Shown here: piece after piece, positions 53,058 through 62,697 of the stretch
Layout: each line of letters begins with the position of its first letter
How positions within the stretch are numbered: position 1 is the first letter of the stretch
From: Halalkalibacter wakoensis JCM 9140
GTDB taxonomy: Bacteria; Bacillota; Bacilli; Bacillales; Bacillaceae_D
NCBI RefSeq assembly: GCF_000513095.1
Contig: NZ_BAUT01000015.1
Span: forward strand, 1 to 64,000
Reading direction: 5' to 3'
DNA length: 64,000 bases
The notes under the pieces: generated by a model
The model's database searches: none
Told to the model about the DNA's origin: nothing
What the model saw: only the letters and a program-made list of their open reading frames with translations
Translations under genes and position numbers: made by a program

Positions 53058-53171
53058 GCTCCCGGGATGGGGGACACGCTTTCCGCAGGCGGGCGTTGAA
53101 CTAACCGGCGGTGCCGGTGGATTTCAACCTGCCCTTCCCTCCTGCAGGAGTCGGCCCCCCATCCCGGGAGC
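53058..53171. repeat. Palindromic intergenic repeat, type C
   Basis: Bounded by gctcccgggatggggg (53058-53073) and its near-perfect inverse ccccccatcccgggagc (53155-53171). The middle has ttccgcaggcggg and cctcctgcaggag, and resembles types A and B in style but not in detail. Confidence 0.7.
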
Positions 53172-53460
53172 TTTGTTGAGAGGAAATTCCCAGAGAAAAC
53201 AAAGTCTAATGACGTTTGCAGATGAATTAGAGAGCATAGGAAAAAGCATCAGACTTATCATCACCTGGTTGTATTTCTGTTTGAACATAATACTGCCGTT
53301 TATTCTTGGCGGTATTTCAAACTAGTGATCTCTGATGTGGAAGTTAACCCACAAATTGCTAAATCCAATCGTTAAAGAGAAAATGAAAGTGTTAAAAGAA
53401 ATCGTAGAAGATTAAAAGTAACAAGTTAAAGATAAGTAAAAGTAACAAAAGTAACCCTAG

Positions 53461-53559
53461 CAGGGGAATGACACGGAGGCTCCTGCGGGACCAGTGACCC
53501 ACGTGTGAGACCCTGGAGGCTCACCGGGCACCCGCGGAAAGCGGAGTGTCATTCCCCTG
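53461..53559 (-). repeat. Palindromic intergenic repeat, family B, second copy
   Basis: Perfect 14-bp terminal inverted repeats caggggaatgacac / gtgtcattcccctg; the interior is the reverse complement of the copy at 37810-37921, with a deletion of about 20 bases. Confidence 0.8.
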
Positions 53560-53684
53560 CGGCTGATTACTCGTTAACTCGTGTATGAAAATTGCTATTC
53601 TGCAAGTTTAGTGTCTATATGAACGTTCCATTACGCTGCAGCACTTGCGCTTTAGGAAAGCAGTCATTATAAAGCCCTGGGTGA

Positions 53685-54221
53685 TCAATCTTGTAAGATA
53701 AACCCGCTGTCGGTTAATGCTTGTACGGCTGCTTCTAGTTTCGATGGATGGTCCGCTTCGATGACATGAAGGTGAACGCCGTCGGTTAGTTCTGATAATA
53801 AAGAAGAATTGGTTTGTTCTACTTTTTGACAAAAAGCTTCTACATCGAGCCTAGTTGAAAGCATTAAGGATGCGGTTATTTCTCCGTAAATAGCATGTTC
53901 TACGATGACTTGTTGGATCGTTACTCCATGATCGACAAGGATGAATAATTCTTGCTTAGTTTCAGCAGGAGCGTGCTTGCATGCAATAATTTTTGTTACT
54001 TTCGGTGCGGGTGTCTGGTTCACATACATATACCCTTGGGCAGTGGCAATGATCGGGTGTTTTTTTGCTTTTAGAATTGAAATGTCTTGGACAATAACTT
54101 GTCTGCTAACGTTGGATCGTTTTGCCAACTCTCCTCCAGTAATAGGCTCATCGCTTCTTAAAAGCCAATCGATGATCAATTCTCTTCTTTGGTCTCCTAA
54201 TAATTTCTTACCTTCAATCAC
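53685..54221 (-). CDS. niaR: NAD biosynthesis repressor NiaR
   Basis: A 178-residue repressor (YrxA) that turns off NAD synthesis in the presence of nicotinic acid. The N-terminal helix-turn-helix is at about 10-58 (ITGGELAKRSNVSRQVIVQDISILK) and the C-terminal 3H domain has its histidines in ACKHAPAETKQELFILVDHGV, VIVEHAIYG and later. It lies five bases after nadS in the same direction and controls the genes beside it. Confidence 0.9.
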   Translation of the reverse strand: MIEGKKLLGDQRRELIIDWLLRSDEPITGGELAKRSNVSRQVIVQDISILKAKKHPIIATAQGYMYVNQTPAPKVTKIIACKHAPAETKQELFILVDHGVTIQQVIVEHAIYGEITASLMLSTRLDVEAFCQKVEQTNSSLLSELTDGVHLHVIEADHPSKLEAAVQALTDSGFILQD

Positions 54222-54226
54222 AAATA

Positions 54227-55354
54227 TCAGACTCCTTTAAGATCCTTCAAAATTTGCTTGAACGTGTTGATAAACATTCGAACTTCCTCCTCTGTCGTCC
54301 AACGTCCGAGTGTGATCCGGATAAGTTCATGCGCCTCGTGTTGTTTGCGACCAATACTTATTAATGTCCGGGGGGGTTCACTTTCTCCGACTCGACATGC
54401 AGATCCAGTAGAAATCGCAAATCCTTTTCGATTAAGCTCAAGCATGACCAGTTGTCCTTCTATTCCTTTGACACGAATCGCTAAATGAAAGGGAAGACGC
54501 TTTTTGGGGTGTCCTTCAAAGAAAAGGTTATCGTGTTCTTTGAACTCCTCTTCAATCATTTCTCTAAGAGTGCCTAAACGTTTCATTTCTGCTCCCGCAA
54601 GTGGGGTATATTCTTCAACCCCAGCCGCAAACGCTGCGATTCCTGGTACATCTACGGTTCCAGGTCTAAACCCAAATTCATGAGTCGTACCATGAAAAAA
54701 AGATGTCCAAGGAATTTTTTTTGATAAGTAGGTAGCTCCTACACCTTTTGGTCCGTAACATTTATGGGCTGTCACACTAGCACTTGCTAGCAAATGGATG
54801 GGGATTTCCATCTTTCCAAAAGTCTGAACACAATCACTATGAAACAAAATATCAAGCTCAGCCAACAACGTCCCTAGTGCTGTTAAGTCTTGAATGGTAC
54901 CAATCTCACTATTAGCGTGTGCAATCGAAACGAGAATGGTGTCGGGTGTAATCGTTGCTTTTAAGTTATCTATTGTTACTTGGCCATACTCATTAACAGG
55001 TACATATAAAATGGTGAACCCAAATTGTTTTAAATAATTTAGAGCTTGTATAACAGAATGATGTTCCCCTTCAGTTGTAATAATCGTTGTTCCTTTCTGT
55101 TTCATGGAAAAAGCTAGGCCTGTTAGTGCTAAAAACGTTGCCTCTGATCCGGAACCTGTAAAGTAAACCTCATTCGTATGAGCGTTTAAGATATTTGCAA
55201 TCGTTTGACGACTCAATGTAAGAATGTCGTCACTTTGTAATCCGAGATTATGGAGACTACGACTATTCGCGAAAAAATCCTTTGCGACTCGGTTATACGT
55301 TTCAAGAGCAACAGGTGACATGGGGGTTGTTGCACTATAATCAAAATAGATCAT
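54227..55354 (-). CDS. nadS: NadS/NifS-type cysteine desulfurase
   Basis: A 375-residue PLP enzyme that supplies sulfur, probably for the iron-sulfur cluster of the neighbouring quinolinate synthase NadA. The PLP lysine is in VTAHKCYGPKGVG and the active cysteine in STGSACRVGES. The ATG at 55354 follows aaaggaggc; the frame extends upstream to 55378 without a site. Divergent from nadBCA, co-transcribed with niaR. Confidence 0.9.
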   Translation of the reverse strand: MIYFDYSATTPMSPVALETYNRVAKDFFANSRSLHNLGLQSDDILTLSRQTIANILNAHTNEVYFTGSGSEATFLALTGLAFSMKQKGTTIITTEGEHHSVIQALNYLKQFGFTILYVPVNEYGQVTIDNLKATITPDTILVSIAHANSEIGTIQDLTALGTLLAELDILFHSDCVQTFGKMEIPIHLLASASVTAHKCYGPKGVGATYLSKKIPWTSFFHGTTHEFGFRPGTVDVPGIAAFAAGVEEYTPLAGAEMKRLGTLREMIEEEFKEHDNLFFEGHPKKRLPFHLAIRVKGIEGQLVMLELNRKGFAISTGSACRVGESEPPRTLISIGRKQHEAHELIRITLGRWTTEEEVRMFINTFKQILKDLKGV

Positions 55355-55406
55355 GAGGATGGCCTCCTTTCTACCCAATATTTCCCTATTAAATCAAAAA
55401 AAAGCG

Positions 55407-55446
55407 CTTGTCACAACTCTTATTTTATGTAAAGATAGGTGACAAG
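55407..55446. promoter_or_regulatory. Divergent nadS/nadB promoters with NiaR-type operator
   Basis: cttgtca (55407-55413) and tgacaag (55440-55446) form an inverted repeat, and the second is part of aggtgacaagacaact. For nadS, ttgtct, 17 bases and taaaat form a promoter on the minus strand; for nadB, ttgtca, 17 bases and aaagat form one on the plus strand. Both overlap the repeat, so a single repressor, NiaR, can block both. Confidence 0.55.
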
Positions 55447-55475
55447 ACAACTGTAAATTATATGGGGGAATGGAG

Positions 55476-57047
55476 ATGGCTATGAAGACGGTTGATGTTA
55501 TTATCGTCGGTAGTGGAATAGCGGGCCTCATGACAGCACATTTATTAGCTGATCATATGAATGTGATGCTTATCACAAAGTCAGGTCTTCGTACAAGTAA
55601 CTCTAGCTGTGCTCAAGGAGGCATGGCAGCAGCTCTTAGTTCGGATGATGATTGGAAAATTCATTTAGCTGATACATTAAACGCAGGACAACATCACCAT
55701 AATGAAAGCCATGCAGAAATGTTAGTGAAGAGAGCACCTGCTATCGTTCATTTATTAGCGCATCTCGGAGTACCTTTTGATAAAAATGAGGACGGCTCAC
55801 TTATATTAGGAATGGAAGGGGCACATCAAAAAAGGCGGATTGTTCATGTTAATGGAGATAAGACCGGGCAAGCTTTTACCGAAGCATTAATAAATGTTGT
55901 GAAGGAACGTATAGCCATACTTGAACACACACTCGTAACGACACTTTTAGAAAAAAATAACCAAGTAATCGGTGTGCAGACAAATACCGGTCGTTTTTAT
56001 GCTAAATCTATCGTTCTAGCAACAGGAGGACTAGGGCAATTGTATGAACATACGTCTAACGTTGAGGAATCAACTGGCGATGGTTATGCTCTTGCTTATC
56101 GCGTAGGAGCAGTCCTAAAGGATATGGAATTCATCCAATTTCATCCTACATTACTAAAAAGGGATACGAAAACATTTGGGTTAATCAGTGAAGCTGTTCG
56201 TGGAGAAGGGGCAAAGTTAGTAACAAACTCTGGTGAAAGACTAATGGATCACTATCCATTGAAGGAGCTAGAAGCGAGGGATGTTGTAAGCAGAGAAATT
56301 CATAGAGTTTTACAAGAGGGGAATGAAATTTATCTAGACTGTCGTAACATTGATGAATTTACTAAGCGTTTTCCAGGTTTGGCGGAGCGGTGTGTACAGG
56401 CTGGGATCAATCCAGAAATCACTCCTCTGTCTGTTGTTCCAGGAGCCCACTTTGCTAGTGGAGGAATTGAGACAGATAAAAACGGCTGTACTTCTGTATT
56501 GGGTTTGTATGCAATTGGAGAGGTCGCTTGTACTGGAGTTCATGGTGCAAATCGGTTGGCCAGTAATTCTTTATTAGAAGGCTTCGTTTTCGCTGAAAAG
56601 GTTGCTGCGCATATTCTGAATGACGATAAGGTATGGCAAGCACTTCCACCAAAGAGGGATATAGAGGATATCGAATGGAAGGTTCCTGAGACGTTTCCTT
56701 CAAAAAAAGAAATCCAAATAAATATGACGAAGTATGTTGGAATCGAGCGTGACCAAAAAGGTCTGAATGAAATGAAAAAATGGTTAGAACCATATAGGCT
56801 AATGTCATCACAGATCTGTCAAACGGATTCGCAGTCAATCATCGAACGTAAAAATATGATACTCGTCGCGTGCCTCATTACGGAAGCTGCTTTTCAAAGA
56901 ATGGAAAGTAGAGGGGGACATTATCGTAAAGATTTTCCTGAAAGGGACGATCATTATTGGTTGGGCAAACAAATTACGTTGTCGTTAGAAACGGGTCCAA
57001 CTGTCACTGAAATTGAAAAAAATTCCTTATTGCTAGAGAAGATTTAG
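55476..57047 (+). CDS. nadB: L-aspartate oxidase
   Basis: NadB oxidises L-aspartate to iminoaspartate, the first step of NAD synthesis. A protein of about 523 residues with the FAD site IIVGSGIAGLMTAHLL, the SSCAQGGMAAAL block, EAVRGEGAKLV, HFASGGIETD and GEVACTGVHGANRLASNSLLEG. Several ATG codons (55470, 55476, 55482) are possible; 55476 has the best spacing from ggggg. Confidence 0.95.
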   Translation: MAMKTVDVIIVGSGIAGLMTAHLLADHMNVMLITKSGLRTSNSSCAQGGMAAALSSDDDWKIHLADTLNAGQHHHNESHAEMLVKRAPAIVHLLAHLGVPFDKNEDGSLILGMEGAHQKRRIVHVNGDKTGQAFTEALINVVKERIAILEHTLVTTLLEKNNQVIGVQTNTGRFYAKSIVLATGGLGQLYEHTSNVEESTGDGYALAYRVGAVLKDMEFIQFHPTLLKRDTKTFGLISEAVRGEGAKLVTNSGERLMDHYPLKELEARDVVSREIHRVLQEGNEIYLDCRNIDEFTKRFPGLAERCVQAGINPEITPLSVVPGAHFASGGIETDKNGCTSVLGLYAIGEVACTGVHGANRLASNSLLEGFVFAEKVAAHILNDDKVWQALPPKRDIEDIEWKVPETFPSKKEIQINMTKYVGIERDQKGLNEMKKWLEPYRLMSSQICQTDSQSIIERKNMILVACLITEAAFQRMESRGGHYRKDFPERDDHYWLGKQITLSLETGPTVTEIEKNSLLLEKI

Positions 57048-57058
57048 GGGGAGAAGGA

Positions 57059-57901
57059 ATGAATACATTACTCGTAAAAAAGCATTTAGAACATTTTTTG
57101 ATTGAAGACCTTGGAGAGCTTGATGCTTCAAGTGAATCAGCCATTTCAAAAGAAGCTTATGGGAAGGCTCGAATTATCGCTAAGGCAAATGGAATAATGG
57201 CTGGCGGGGAATTGTGGTCCATTGGTTATGAGCTCTTAGACCCGACAATCTCCGTTAACGTACTTGTACAGGAAGGTGAAGCCTTTCAAAAGGGAGATAC
57301 GATCGCTTTGCTAGAAGGGAAAATTATTGCGTTATTAGCTGGAGAACGTGTACTGCTCAATTTAGTGCAAAGGATGTCAGGGATTGCAACGATGACACAT
57401 ACTGCAATCAACGTGCTTGGGGATGAGCAAATTCGCATTTGTGATACAAGAAAAACGACGCCAGGTTTAAGAATGTTTGAAAAATACGCCGTACGCTGTG
57501 GCGGTGGGTTTAATCACCGACGTGGCTTGAGTGATGCTGTTATGTTGAAAGAAAATCATTTACTTGCATGTGGAGGAATCAAATCAGCAGTTGCAACTGT
57601 TCGAAGCAATGTTGGTCATATGGTGAAAATTGAAGTAGAAACAACGAATGAAGAAGAAGTGATCGAAGCCGTAGAAGCAAATGCAGATGTCATCATGTTT
57701 GATAATGCAACTCCAGAAGAGGTAAAACGTTATAGGGCGATTGTGCCAGAATCCATCATTACTGAGGCATCTGGTGGAATTACACTTGATAACTTGGCTT
57801 CCTATAGAAATACCGGTGTTCATTATATTTCACTTGGTTGTTTAACTCATTCAGTAAAGGCAACAGATTTGAGCTTTTTATTAGAGGAGGAACGTTCATG
57901 A
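57059..57901 (+). CDS. nadC: Nicotinate-nucleotide pyrophosphorylase
   Basis: NadC joins quinolinate with PRPP to form nicotinate mononucleotide. The 280-residue protein has the block [22 protein letters not shown] and [16 protein letters not shown], and the C-terminal [12 protein letters not shown]. Its stop overlaps the nadA start (ATGA). Confidence 0.95.
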   Translation: MNTLLVKKHLEHFLIEDLGELDASSESAISKEAYGKARIIAKANGIMAGGELWSIGYELLDPTISVNVLVQEGEAFQKGDTIALLEGKIIALLAGERVLLNLVQRMSGIATMTHTAINVLGDEQIRICDTRKTTPGLRMFEKYAVRCGGGFNHRRGLSDAVMLKENHLLACGGIKSAVATVRSNVGHMVKIEVETTNEEEVIEAVEANADVIMFDNATPEEVKRYRAIVPESIITEASGGITLDNLASYRNTGVHYISLGCLTHSVKATDLSFLLEEERS

Positions 57902-59001
57902 GTTTTTTAGAAAAAATCGCCACTTTGGATCGCTTACCAGAGCATTATCAAAACATGAGTATAGAAGAAAAGAAAGAGAGAATCCGTCAGATAAAGCAAC
58001 AATTGGGGAATCGTTTGTTTATCACAGGTCATCATTATCAACGTGATGAAGTAATTGAGTTCGCTGATGCCACTGGTGATTCATTACAACTAGCTCAATT
58101 ATCAAAAGCGAATCGAGAAGCTGAATATATTGTGTTTTGTGGAGTTCACTTTATGGCTGAAACAGCTGATATGCTCACAGAAGATCATCAGCATGTCATA
58201 TTGCCAGACTTAAAAGCGGGCTGTTCTATGGCTGATATGGCCGACATTGACCAAACAGAGCATGCATGGATTGAGCTTCAGAAGGTATATGGAGATACAA
58301 TTTTGCCTTTAACATACGTAAATAGTACGGCAGCCATAAAAGCTTTTTGTGGAAGAAATGGAGGGGCAACAGTTACTTCATCAAATGCGAAAGCGATGGT
58401 TCAATGGGCATTTACTCAAAAACAACGCTTGTTGTTTTTGCCAGATCAACATTTGGGACGGAATACGGCTTATGAATTAGGCATTCCGTTAAAGGAGATG
58501 GCCATCTGGGATCCAATTGCAAGAGAACTTATTTGTGAGGGACCTATCGAAGATGTAAAAGTGATCCTATGGAAAGGTCATTGCTCAGTACATGAAAAAT
58601 TCACAGTTGCGCAAATTGATCAACTTAGAAACACTTCTCCCAAAACAAACATTATTGTTCATCCAGAATGTACATTTGATGTCGTACAAGCAGCAGATTT
58701 AAATGGATCAACACACTATATTATCGAGACGATTAAAAACGCACCAGCAGGAACGTCTTGGGCCGTTGGTACAGAAATGAATCTCGTTAATCGATTGGCT
58801 CAGCAATTTCCTGATAAAGACGTATTCTCATTAAATTCAACCATGTGTCCTTGTTTAACGATGAATCGAATTGATTTAGATCATTTATTATGGTCGTTAG
58901 AAGAAATTGTTGAAGGCAGGCTTCACTATCCAATAACAGTTGATAAACAGACAACAGATGAAGGGAATTTGGCTCTGAAGCGAATGCTTGAACGAGTATA
59001 A
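57898..59001 (+). CDS. nadA: Quinolinate synthase
   Basis: NadA is a [4Fe-4S] enzyme that condenses iminoaspartate and dihydroxyacetone phosphate to quinolinate. The 367-residue protein has [43 protein letters not shown] and STMCPCL, which contain the cluster cysteines. The ATG at 57898 has a gaggagga site; a longer frame overlaps nadC and is rejected. Confidence 0.95.
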   Translation: MSFLEKIATLDRLPEHYQNMSIEEKKERIRQIKQQLGNRLFITGHHYQRDEVIEFADATGDSLQLAQLSKANREAEYIVFCGVHFMAETADMLTEDHQHVILPDLKAGCSMADMADIDQTEHAWIELQKVYGDTILPLTYVNSTAAIKAFCGRNGGATVTSSNAKAMVQWAFTQKQRLLFLPDQHLGRNTAYELGIPLKEMAIWDPIARELICEGPIEDVKVILWKGHCSVHEKFTVAQIDQLRNTSPKTNIIVHPECTFDVVQAADLNGSTHYIIETIKNAPAGTSWAVGTEMNLVNRLAQQFPDKDVFSLNSTMCPCLTMNRIDLDHLLWSLEEIVEGRLHYPITVDKQTTDEGNLALKRMLERV

Positions 59002-59005
59002 AATA

Positions 59006-59064
59006 AGAGGGGTGTGAAAAAGGGAGAGTATTCTTACCTTTTTTCACACCCCTCATGTTTTTCT
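59006..59064 (+). terminator. Terminator of nadBCA
   Basis: gaggggtgtgaaaaa pairs with ttttttcacacccctc over a 17-nt apex; tail atgtttttc. Confidence 0.85.
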
Positions 59065-59171
59065 ATAATGGATAGGCATAAACCTATTTTTTCCGACATA
59101 AGCTGTGCTGAGATCATTGAAATATTAGGGTTTCTTCCATTTTTTATTCTGTTCCATAGGTGAAGTTTCGT

Positions 59172-59198
59172 GTCATTTCGCCTACAACGACATACGAT
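59172..59198 (+). promoter_or_regulatory. Candidate sigma-E promoter of safA
   Basis: catacgat resembles the sigma-E -10 consensus CATACANT, with gtcattt as a weak -35 at 12 bases. safA is a mother-cell gene in B. subtilis. The -35 spacing is not ideal. Confidence 0.35.
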
Positions 59199-59229
59199 GT
59201 AATGAACGGTAAGAGGAGGGAATGAAAAC

Positions 59230-60255
59230 GTGAAAATTCATATTGTCCAGAAAGGTGACACACTTTGGAAGTTAGCTGAAAAGTACGGGGTTGATTTTGA
59301 ACAATTAAAAGCTGCCAATACTCAATTATCCAATCCTGATATGATTATGCCAGGTATGAAAATAAAGGTGCCTACGGGCAGTGTACCTGTCAAAAAGGAA
59401 GCGCAGGTACAACAAGTACAAATGAAAGAGCAGCCGAAAAAAGAAGCTCCTAAACCTGTTCAAAAGAAAGAAGTACAAAAGCCAGCACCAATGCCGATGC
59501 CACAAATGCCAGCTATGCCACAACAAATGGTGCAGCCTAAACAGAAAACAAAAGTGGACTATAATACGTATGAAACAAATATTAACTTTTATCAACCACA
59601 GGTAAAAGCTAAAAAGGAAATGCCAGCCGTTCAAAAGCCACCTGTGAAGAAAAAAGTTGAACCGAAAAAAGAAATGGTTAAACCAAAAGAGCAACCGGTT
59701 AAAGCAAAACATGACATGAAACCGAAGCATTATGCTCCAAAACAACATCAAGCTCCTAAACCACCAATGCAACAACCAGTCGTGCAACCACAAATGTACC
59801 AGCCAAAACAAATGCCATGCCCGCCGATGCAACCGGTAAGTCCATTAATGCCAGGATGTGGGCCGTCTTTCCCACAAACAGGACCATATGCGCAACCGTC
59901 TATGCAACCTTATCATCATCAACACATGCCAATGGCGCCTGTTCAAGAACCAATGCCTTATTATCCTGAACAGTCTTATCAGCAACCTAGCTCGGGACCA
60001 ATGCCATTTTATCCTAATCAACAACCGATGCAACAACCGATGCAACAACCGATGCAACAACCAATGCAACAACCAATGCAACAACCAATGCAACACAACC
60101 AGATGCACCAACCTTTTGCAGGTCCATCAAAGGATTGTTGTGGCCCAACTCAACCAATTATGTATGGTCCAAATGGTCAAATGATGCCTTTTCAAGATAA
60201 CCTGCAGCAACCATTTATGCAAGGGTATCATGAGACAGACGATTATGACGATTAA
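59230..60255 (+). CDS. safA: Spore coat assembly protein SafA
   Basis: A 341-residue morphogenetic protein that directs the inner spore coat. The N-terminal LysM domain (about 2-47) binds cortex peptidoglycan: VQKGDTLWKLAEKYGVDFEQLKAAN. A Lys/Pro-rich linker follows and then a Pro/Gln/Met-rich region with six to seven copies of MQQP (60022-60093, 12-bp tandem repeats). GTG start, with an aagaggaggg site. It precedes coxA, bofC and ruvAB as in B. subtilis. Confidence 0.9.
   Translation: MKIHIVQKGDTLWKLAEKYGVDFEQLKAANTQLSNPDMIMPGMKIKVPTGSVPVKKEAQVQQVQMKEQPKKEAPKPVQKKEVQKPAPMPMPQMPAMPQQMVQPKQKTKVDYNTYETNINFYQPQVKAKKEMPAVQKPPVKKKVEPKKEMVKPKEQPVKAKHDMKPKHYAPKQHQAPKPPMQQPVVQPQMYQPKQMPCPPMQPVSPLMPGCGPSFPQTGPYAQPSMQPYHHQHMPMAPVQEPMPYYPEQSYQQPSSGPMPFYPNQQPMQQPMQQPMQQPMQQPMQQPMQHNQMHQPFAGPSKDCCGPTQPIMYGPNGQMMPFQDNLQQPFMQGYHETDDYDD
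60022..60093 (+). repeat. 12-bp tandem repeats in safA
   Basis: Units of caaccgatgcaa or caaccaatgcaa repeated six times, encoding QPMQ. The two silent variants are grouped, first ccg then cca, which suggests recent expansion. Confidence 0.8.
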
Positions 60256-60262
60256 TGCATGT

Positions 60263-60298
60263 AAGCCTCACTGTGAGAAAATCACTGTGGGGCTTTTT
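60263..60298 (+). terminator. Terminator of safA
   Basis: aagcctcactgtga pairs with tcactgtggggctt (with one G-T and one mismatch) over gaaaa, then tttt. Confidence 0.75.
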
Positions 60299-60397
60299 AA
60301 TGTTCATCCTAATTTAGGTTGGAACACTAACCAAGATGTAACAGTGTAAAGCTTGCTCTGATTAGCCAAGATAATTGGTGAAAGGGGGAATTAAAAA

Positions 60398-61794
60398 ATG
60401 AAAAAAATCGCAATGTCAGTCGCAACAGCAACAATGCTATTAGGTGGACTAGCTGGTTGTGGAGTTGATAACCAAGCTACAGACATGGGTGCAAATCAAC
60501 AAACAGGCATCCAAGCGCAAGATATGCGTGGTGGAGGAGCTATTGATGGACGTCATCGTGGAGAAGGTCCAATTACAGATATGATGACGCCAGATCATCA
60601 TCGTGGCGGTACAATTGGTCAAAGGACAACACGTGGTCAGAGTCCAGAAGGAACAATGACAGGTCGCGGGGCAACTGGCCAAACACAACTTATGAATAGA
60701 GATGCAGGTCATCGTGGTGGATTGTTTGGAACGCAAGGAGCTGGACAGACAGGAACTGGTGGTGGATTGTTCGGAACGCAAGGAGCTGGACAGACAGGAA
60801 CTGGTGGTGGATTGTTTGGAACGCAAGGAACTGGACAAACAGGAACTGGTGGTGGATTGTTCGGTACACAAGGAGCTGGACAAGCTGGAACCCAAGGTGC
60901 AGGTCGAAATGCAACACCAAATGGATTACTTGATGGCTCTGCTCAACGTGGAGGCCGCACGTATTTAAATAATTTCCAAACAAACGGTACAGGTAATGAT
61001 CGTGGAGTACATTATACAAATACAGGCCGCGATACAGTGGGCACAAATACAGGTTTATTTGGAACACAAGGTGCTCAAGGCATTACAGGACGTCAAGGTA
61101 CTCAGGGTCATGGACAAACGGGATTGACTCGTGGAACGGCTCGTGACAGAGTACATGGAACACAAGGCAATGCTGGAATGGGTCGAGCAGGTTTAACAGG
61201 TGGCAACCGTCCAGGAATGGTTGACGAAGATGGTATTTTACGTGGGAGAGCACGTCAAGGTACAGGTGCACTTGGAACAACTCATGGTCACCGTCGTCAA
61301 GGGCAAGGAGCTATGAATTTAGAAGCACGTGATCGTGGCAATGTTAATCATGGAACAGCTACACCTAATCGTCAAAATACAGCTGGGCGCGAGAACCGTA
61401 CGGGAGTTCAACAAGGCGGCCAACGTTCTCAAGGAACAGTGAATTACCATAAAGATTATGATGGTCAAACGGTTCAACGTATTTCACAACGTGTAGATCG
61501 TGTAGATGGTGTAGATGACGCTCGTGTTATCGTCCATGATAATGATGTGGTTGTCGGTATTACAGCTGATGATGATGTAACACAGTTAGAAAAGAAGTTG
61601 AACGTACAGTAAATGGTTTAGCAGATGGGAAAACAGTTCGTGTCGTTACAGATTCTGATGCGGTTGGACGGATTCGTACAATGGATGACCGTTTAAGAAC
61701 AGGAGCTGCTTTTGAAGAAGTTGGAGCAACCTTTACGGATATGCTTCAAGACTTAGGAAGAGCTGCTCAAAGACCTTTTGAACGTTCACGTTAA
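60398..61794 (+). pseudogene. coxA: CoxA/YhcN-like spore cortex lipoprotein, frameshifted
   Basis: CoxA (YrbB) is a sporulation protein associated with the cortex. The signal peptide ends in the lipobox LAGC. Four copies of a 15-residue unit GGLFGTQGAGQTGTG (60717-60890) follow, then Gly/Gln/Arg-rich sequence, and the conserved C-terminal YhcN/YlaJ domain, HKDYDGQTVQRISQRVDRVDG onwards. The frame breaks at 61590-61593: four A should be five, so that QLEKEVERTVNGLADGKTVRVVTD is read to a TAA at 61792-61794. Mended length is 465 residues, more than twice B. subtilis CoxA because of the repeats. Confidence 0.8.
60717..60890 (+). repeat. 45-bp tandem repeats in coxA
   Basis: Four near-identical 45-bp units beginning ggtggattgtttggaac, encoding GGLFGTQGAGQTGTG. 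Confidence 0.85.
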
Positions 61795-61802
61795 TAATTT
61801 AG

Positions 61803-61834
61803 AAAAAGACAGTGGTTCTCCACTGTCTTTTTTA
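61803..61834 (+). terminator. Terminator of coxA
   Basis: aaaaagacagtgg / ccactgtctttttt with a ttct loop. Confidence 0.9.
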
Positions 61835-61981
61835 TTAGCGAAATTACATAGTGCTTATAGCTGAATGTGATGTGACGATCTTACGTAATTTTTCCATAAA
61901 ACGAATGATTCATAAATAAGTGGGCAACATTAGCTTAAGAAGCTAATACAATGATATTTTTGTCATGGTGGTGAAGTGCTG

Positions 61982-62554
61982 ATGAAAGAAGTACAACGAT
62001 CTCAGCGAAAACATGTTTTTTCTTTACTCTTAAGTGTAGGACTAATTTTCTTAGGCTTCCTAATATGGAATTCGGCTGTCATAGAAGGTAGTCAAAAAAA
62101 TCATTCTGTTACAGAAAGCGTTGATGAATCATTTGAAGTAATGGCTCCTCAAACTGTTAATGTTATTTTAGAACGTGTTTATCTGGATGGAGAAACTAGC
62201 CAGGAAGTCATTCAAGAAACAATTTTATCAATGGAAGATTTTTGGGCATTTTATGAAGATTGGGTGTTAGTTGATCAAAATGAAAATGAGTTGATTTTTC
62301 GCCAGGAAGTAAATGATATATCGCCGTTATTAAAAGTAAATGGATACTTTGGCATTACAGAAGATGGCATACTTTCCATTTATGAAGGTCAACCGAATGA
62401 AGAGAAAGTCATACAATCGTTTTTTCAACTGGATACTGCTAAGTTGAAAAGTCAGCAACACATTCAATTGAGAAAAGGAATTCCTGTTGAAGACTTGAAA
62501 AATTACGAAGAAGTTTTGCAAGTGTTTGGACAGTATAAAGCAGTGCGAATGTAG
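61982..62554 (+). CDS. bofC: BofC-like sporulation checkpoint protein
   Basis: A 190-residue protein with an N-terminal signal or membrane anchor (about 12-30) and an exported domain. BofC delays pro-sigma-K processing by inhibiting the SpoIVB protease in B. subtilis. The domain pattern VNVILERVYLDGETSQEVIQETI and the late ISPLLKVNGYFGITEDGILSIYEG fit. The ATG at 61982 is six bases after the upstream GTG; either may be used. Confidence 0.8.
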   Translation: MKEVQRSQRKHVFSLLLSVGLIFLGFLIWNSAVIEGSQKNHSVTESVDESFEVMAPQTVNVILERVYLDGETSQEVIQETILSMEDFWAFYEDWVLVDQNENELIFRQEVNDISPLLKVNGYFGITEDGILSIYEGQPNEEKVIQSFFQLDTAKLKSQQHIQLRKGIPVEDLKNYEEVLQVFGQYKAVRM

Positions 62555-62697
62555 GGGAAAAGGTGGTTTCTATTGAAATCACCTTTTTGTGCTTTAGTCA
62601 ATCTAATTAGAATAATGTTACATCCAAAAACAGACCTTTTGAGGCGTTCTGTGCTAAAATAGAAATAAATGTTCGCATTGGAGAGGGAGATTTATCA

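Larger units (their letters stand above)
52776..53684. other. Long repeat-rich intergenic region
   Basis: About 900 bases without a convincing gene. It contains three hairpins after pheA (52777-52875), a reversed repeat A fragment (52922-53002), palindrome C (53058-53171), a stretch of ordinary A+T content (53180-53450), repeat B (53461-53559) and another reversed repeat A fragment (53620-53651). It is the densest repeat cluster of the window. Confidence 0.65.

Noticed and set aside
59326-60111. Long minus-strand frames rich in Trp, His and Leu opposite safA
   Set aside because: They mirror the biased Pro/Gln/Lys codon use of safA and have no ribosome-binding sites.
60449-61067. Minus-strand and shifted frames with Ser/Thr/Cys repeats opposite coxA
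   Set aside because: Shadows of the coxA tandem repeats.
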